A DNA stretch of 64,000 nt from Psychrobacter sanguinis (GTDB taxonomy: Bacteria; Pseudomonadota; Gammaproteobacteria; Pseudomonadales; Moraxellaceae): contig NZ_CP085990.1 of assembly GCF_020736705.1 (NCBI RefSeq), forward strand, positions 1,426,001 through 1,490,000, written 5' to 3'. The notes beneath the pieces were generated by a model. The model had not been told where the DNA came from. It saw nothing but the letters and a program-made list of their open reading frames with translations, and searched no databases. Of this stretch, positions 63,556 to 64,000 are shown piece by piece. The translations under genes and the position numbers were made by a program. Every line of letters begins with the position of its first letter. Within the stretch, counting starts at the first letter, position 1.

Positions 63556-64000
63556 TACTCCCCAATGTCTAGACCAAATTATCATAAAATTAAGATAGAA
63601 TTGGGTTGATAAAACGATTTATTATCCGAACTATTGTTAGCCAGATAAACCTGTGCAGGAGTATGGTAATCGAGCGACTGATGTAAACGCTCATGATTGT
63701 AAAACTCGAAATACTCTTTCAAACCTGCTCTTGCCTGACTGACTGTCTCAAACTGTCGCAAATACACGCATTCATACTTCACTGATCGCCAAAGCCTTTC
63801 CACAAAGATATTATCCAGTGCCCTACCGCGACCATCCATACTGATGGCAATACCCTGCTCAATGAGCGGTCTGGTAAATCTTGGGCTGGTAAACTGAGAG
63901 CCTTGATCCGTATTAAAAATCTCACAGCGTAACCCATTGTGCAGTAAGCTACTTACCGTATCAACGCAGAAATCCGCCTCAAGCGTGGTAGATAGCGACC
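63556..64000 (-). mobile_element. IS3-family element, orfB end (cut by window edge)
   Basis: From 63556 inward the sequence TACTCCCC, CTAGACCAAA and AAGATAGAAT repeats the terminus of the element at the left edge, so this is the other terminal inverted repeat of a related IS3 element. It carries the 3' part of orfB. The orfA side lies beyond the window. Same orientation as the left element. Confidence 0.85.
63582..64000 (-). CDS. IS3-family transposase OrfB, C-terminal part
   Basis: The frame is open to the right window edge and covers about 139 residues of the DDE integrase core. Visible catalytic parts are the second Asp in IFNTDQGSQFTSPRF and the Glu in NIFVERLWRSVKYECVYL, then the typical end YFEFYNHERLHQSLDYHTPAQVYL. 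The first Asp lies outside. The protein ends in NSILIL. Confidence 0.9.
   Translation of the reverse strand, partial: SLSTTLEADFCVDTVSSLLHNGLRCEIFNTDQGSQFTSPRFTRPLIEQGIAISMDGRGRALDNIFVERLWRSVKYECVYLRQFETVSQARAGLKEYFEFYNHERLHQSLDYHTPAQVYLANNSSDNKSFYQPNSILIL

Overview
The window looks like a piece of the chromosome of a Psychrobacter-like gammaproteobacterium (Moraxellaceae). This is inferred from the moderately low GC content, the two monomeric NADP isocitrate dehydrogenases in tandem, the metX-metW pair, AlkB together with a rubredoxin/rubredoxin-reductase fusion, and the long AT-rich intergenic spacers. Most of the genes are ordinary metabolic and transport genes. I see no tRNA, rRNA, CRISPR array, prophage, plasmid origin or defence island.

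Layout. 1-651 is the orfA side of an IS3-family element cut by the window edge; 63556-64000 is the orfB side of a similar element in the same orientation. Then: 1.2-4.6 kb, an EamA transporter, a DJ-1/PfpI protein, an AlkC-type DNA glycosylase and RluE; 4.8-9.8 kb, the tandem isocitrate dehydrogenases; 10.5-13.8 kb, a FemAB/GNAT-like protein, UbiC and GlyA; 14.0-18.3 kb, an accessory-looking patch with an AT-rich secreted protein bracketed by two copies of the glyA terminator, two paralogous class-I glutamine amidotransferases, a DUF2164 protein, a small unknown protein and a complete IS1 element; 18.4-25.9 kb, PepF, GltS, a ZIP-like transporter with an IS4-family element in its leader, and ProA; 26.4-33.2 kb, a low-complexity lipoprotein and a polar amino-acid ABC transporter with one ATPase, three lipoprotein binding proteins and two permeases; 33.3-40.2 kb, a FAH-family hydrolase, a PhoX phosphatase, a lipase-like hydrolase, a frameshifted IS4-family element and Hsp33; 40.9-49.9 kb, a leucine/isovalerate catabolism (liu) cluster; 50.3-63.5 kb, the rubredoxin-reductase fusion, a Sel1 protein, MetW/MetX, ferrochelatase, a small acidic protein, ferritin, an SDR, an amidohydrolase lipoprotein, AlkB and an unknown outer-membrane-like protein.

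How the genes work together. The liu cluster takes isovaleryl-CoA to acetoacetate plus acetyl-CoA (isovaleryl-CoA dehydrogenase, biotin-dependent methylcrotonyl-CoA carboxylase, methylglutaconyl-CoA hydratase, HMG-CoA lyase), with an acyl-CoA ligase at its head. AlkB would need electrons through rubredoxin, and the rubredoxin-reductase fusion 10 kb away could supply them. The ABC genes form one transport system in at least three transcription units, separated by clear terminators.

The least explained features are the duplicated glyA terminator around an AT-rich secreted protein, the amidotransferase pair with its overlapping small partner gene, the three-binding-protein transporter, the 383-residue barrel-like protein next to alkB, several orphan terminators and dyads, and short 14-18-bp tandem repeats recurring in spacers. 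None of these alone amounts to a demonstrated new system. Coordinates and motifs were read by eye, so percentages are rough.
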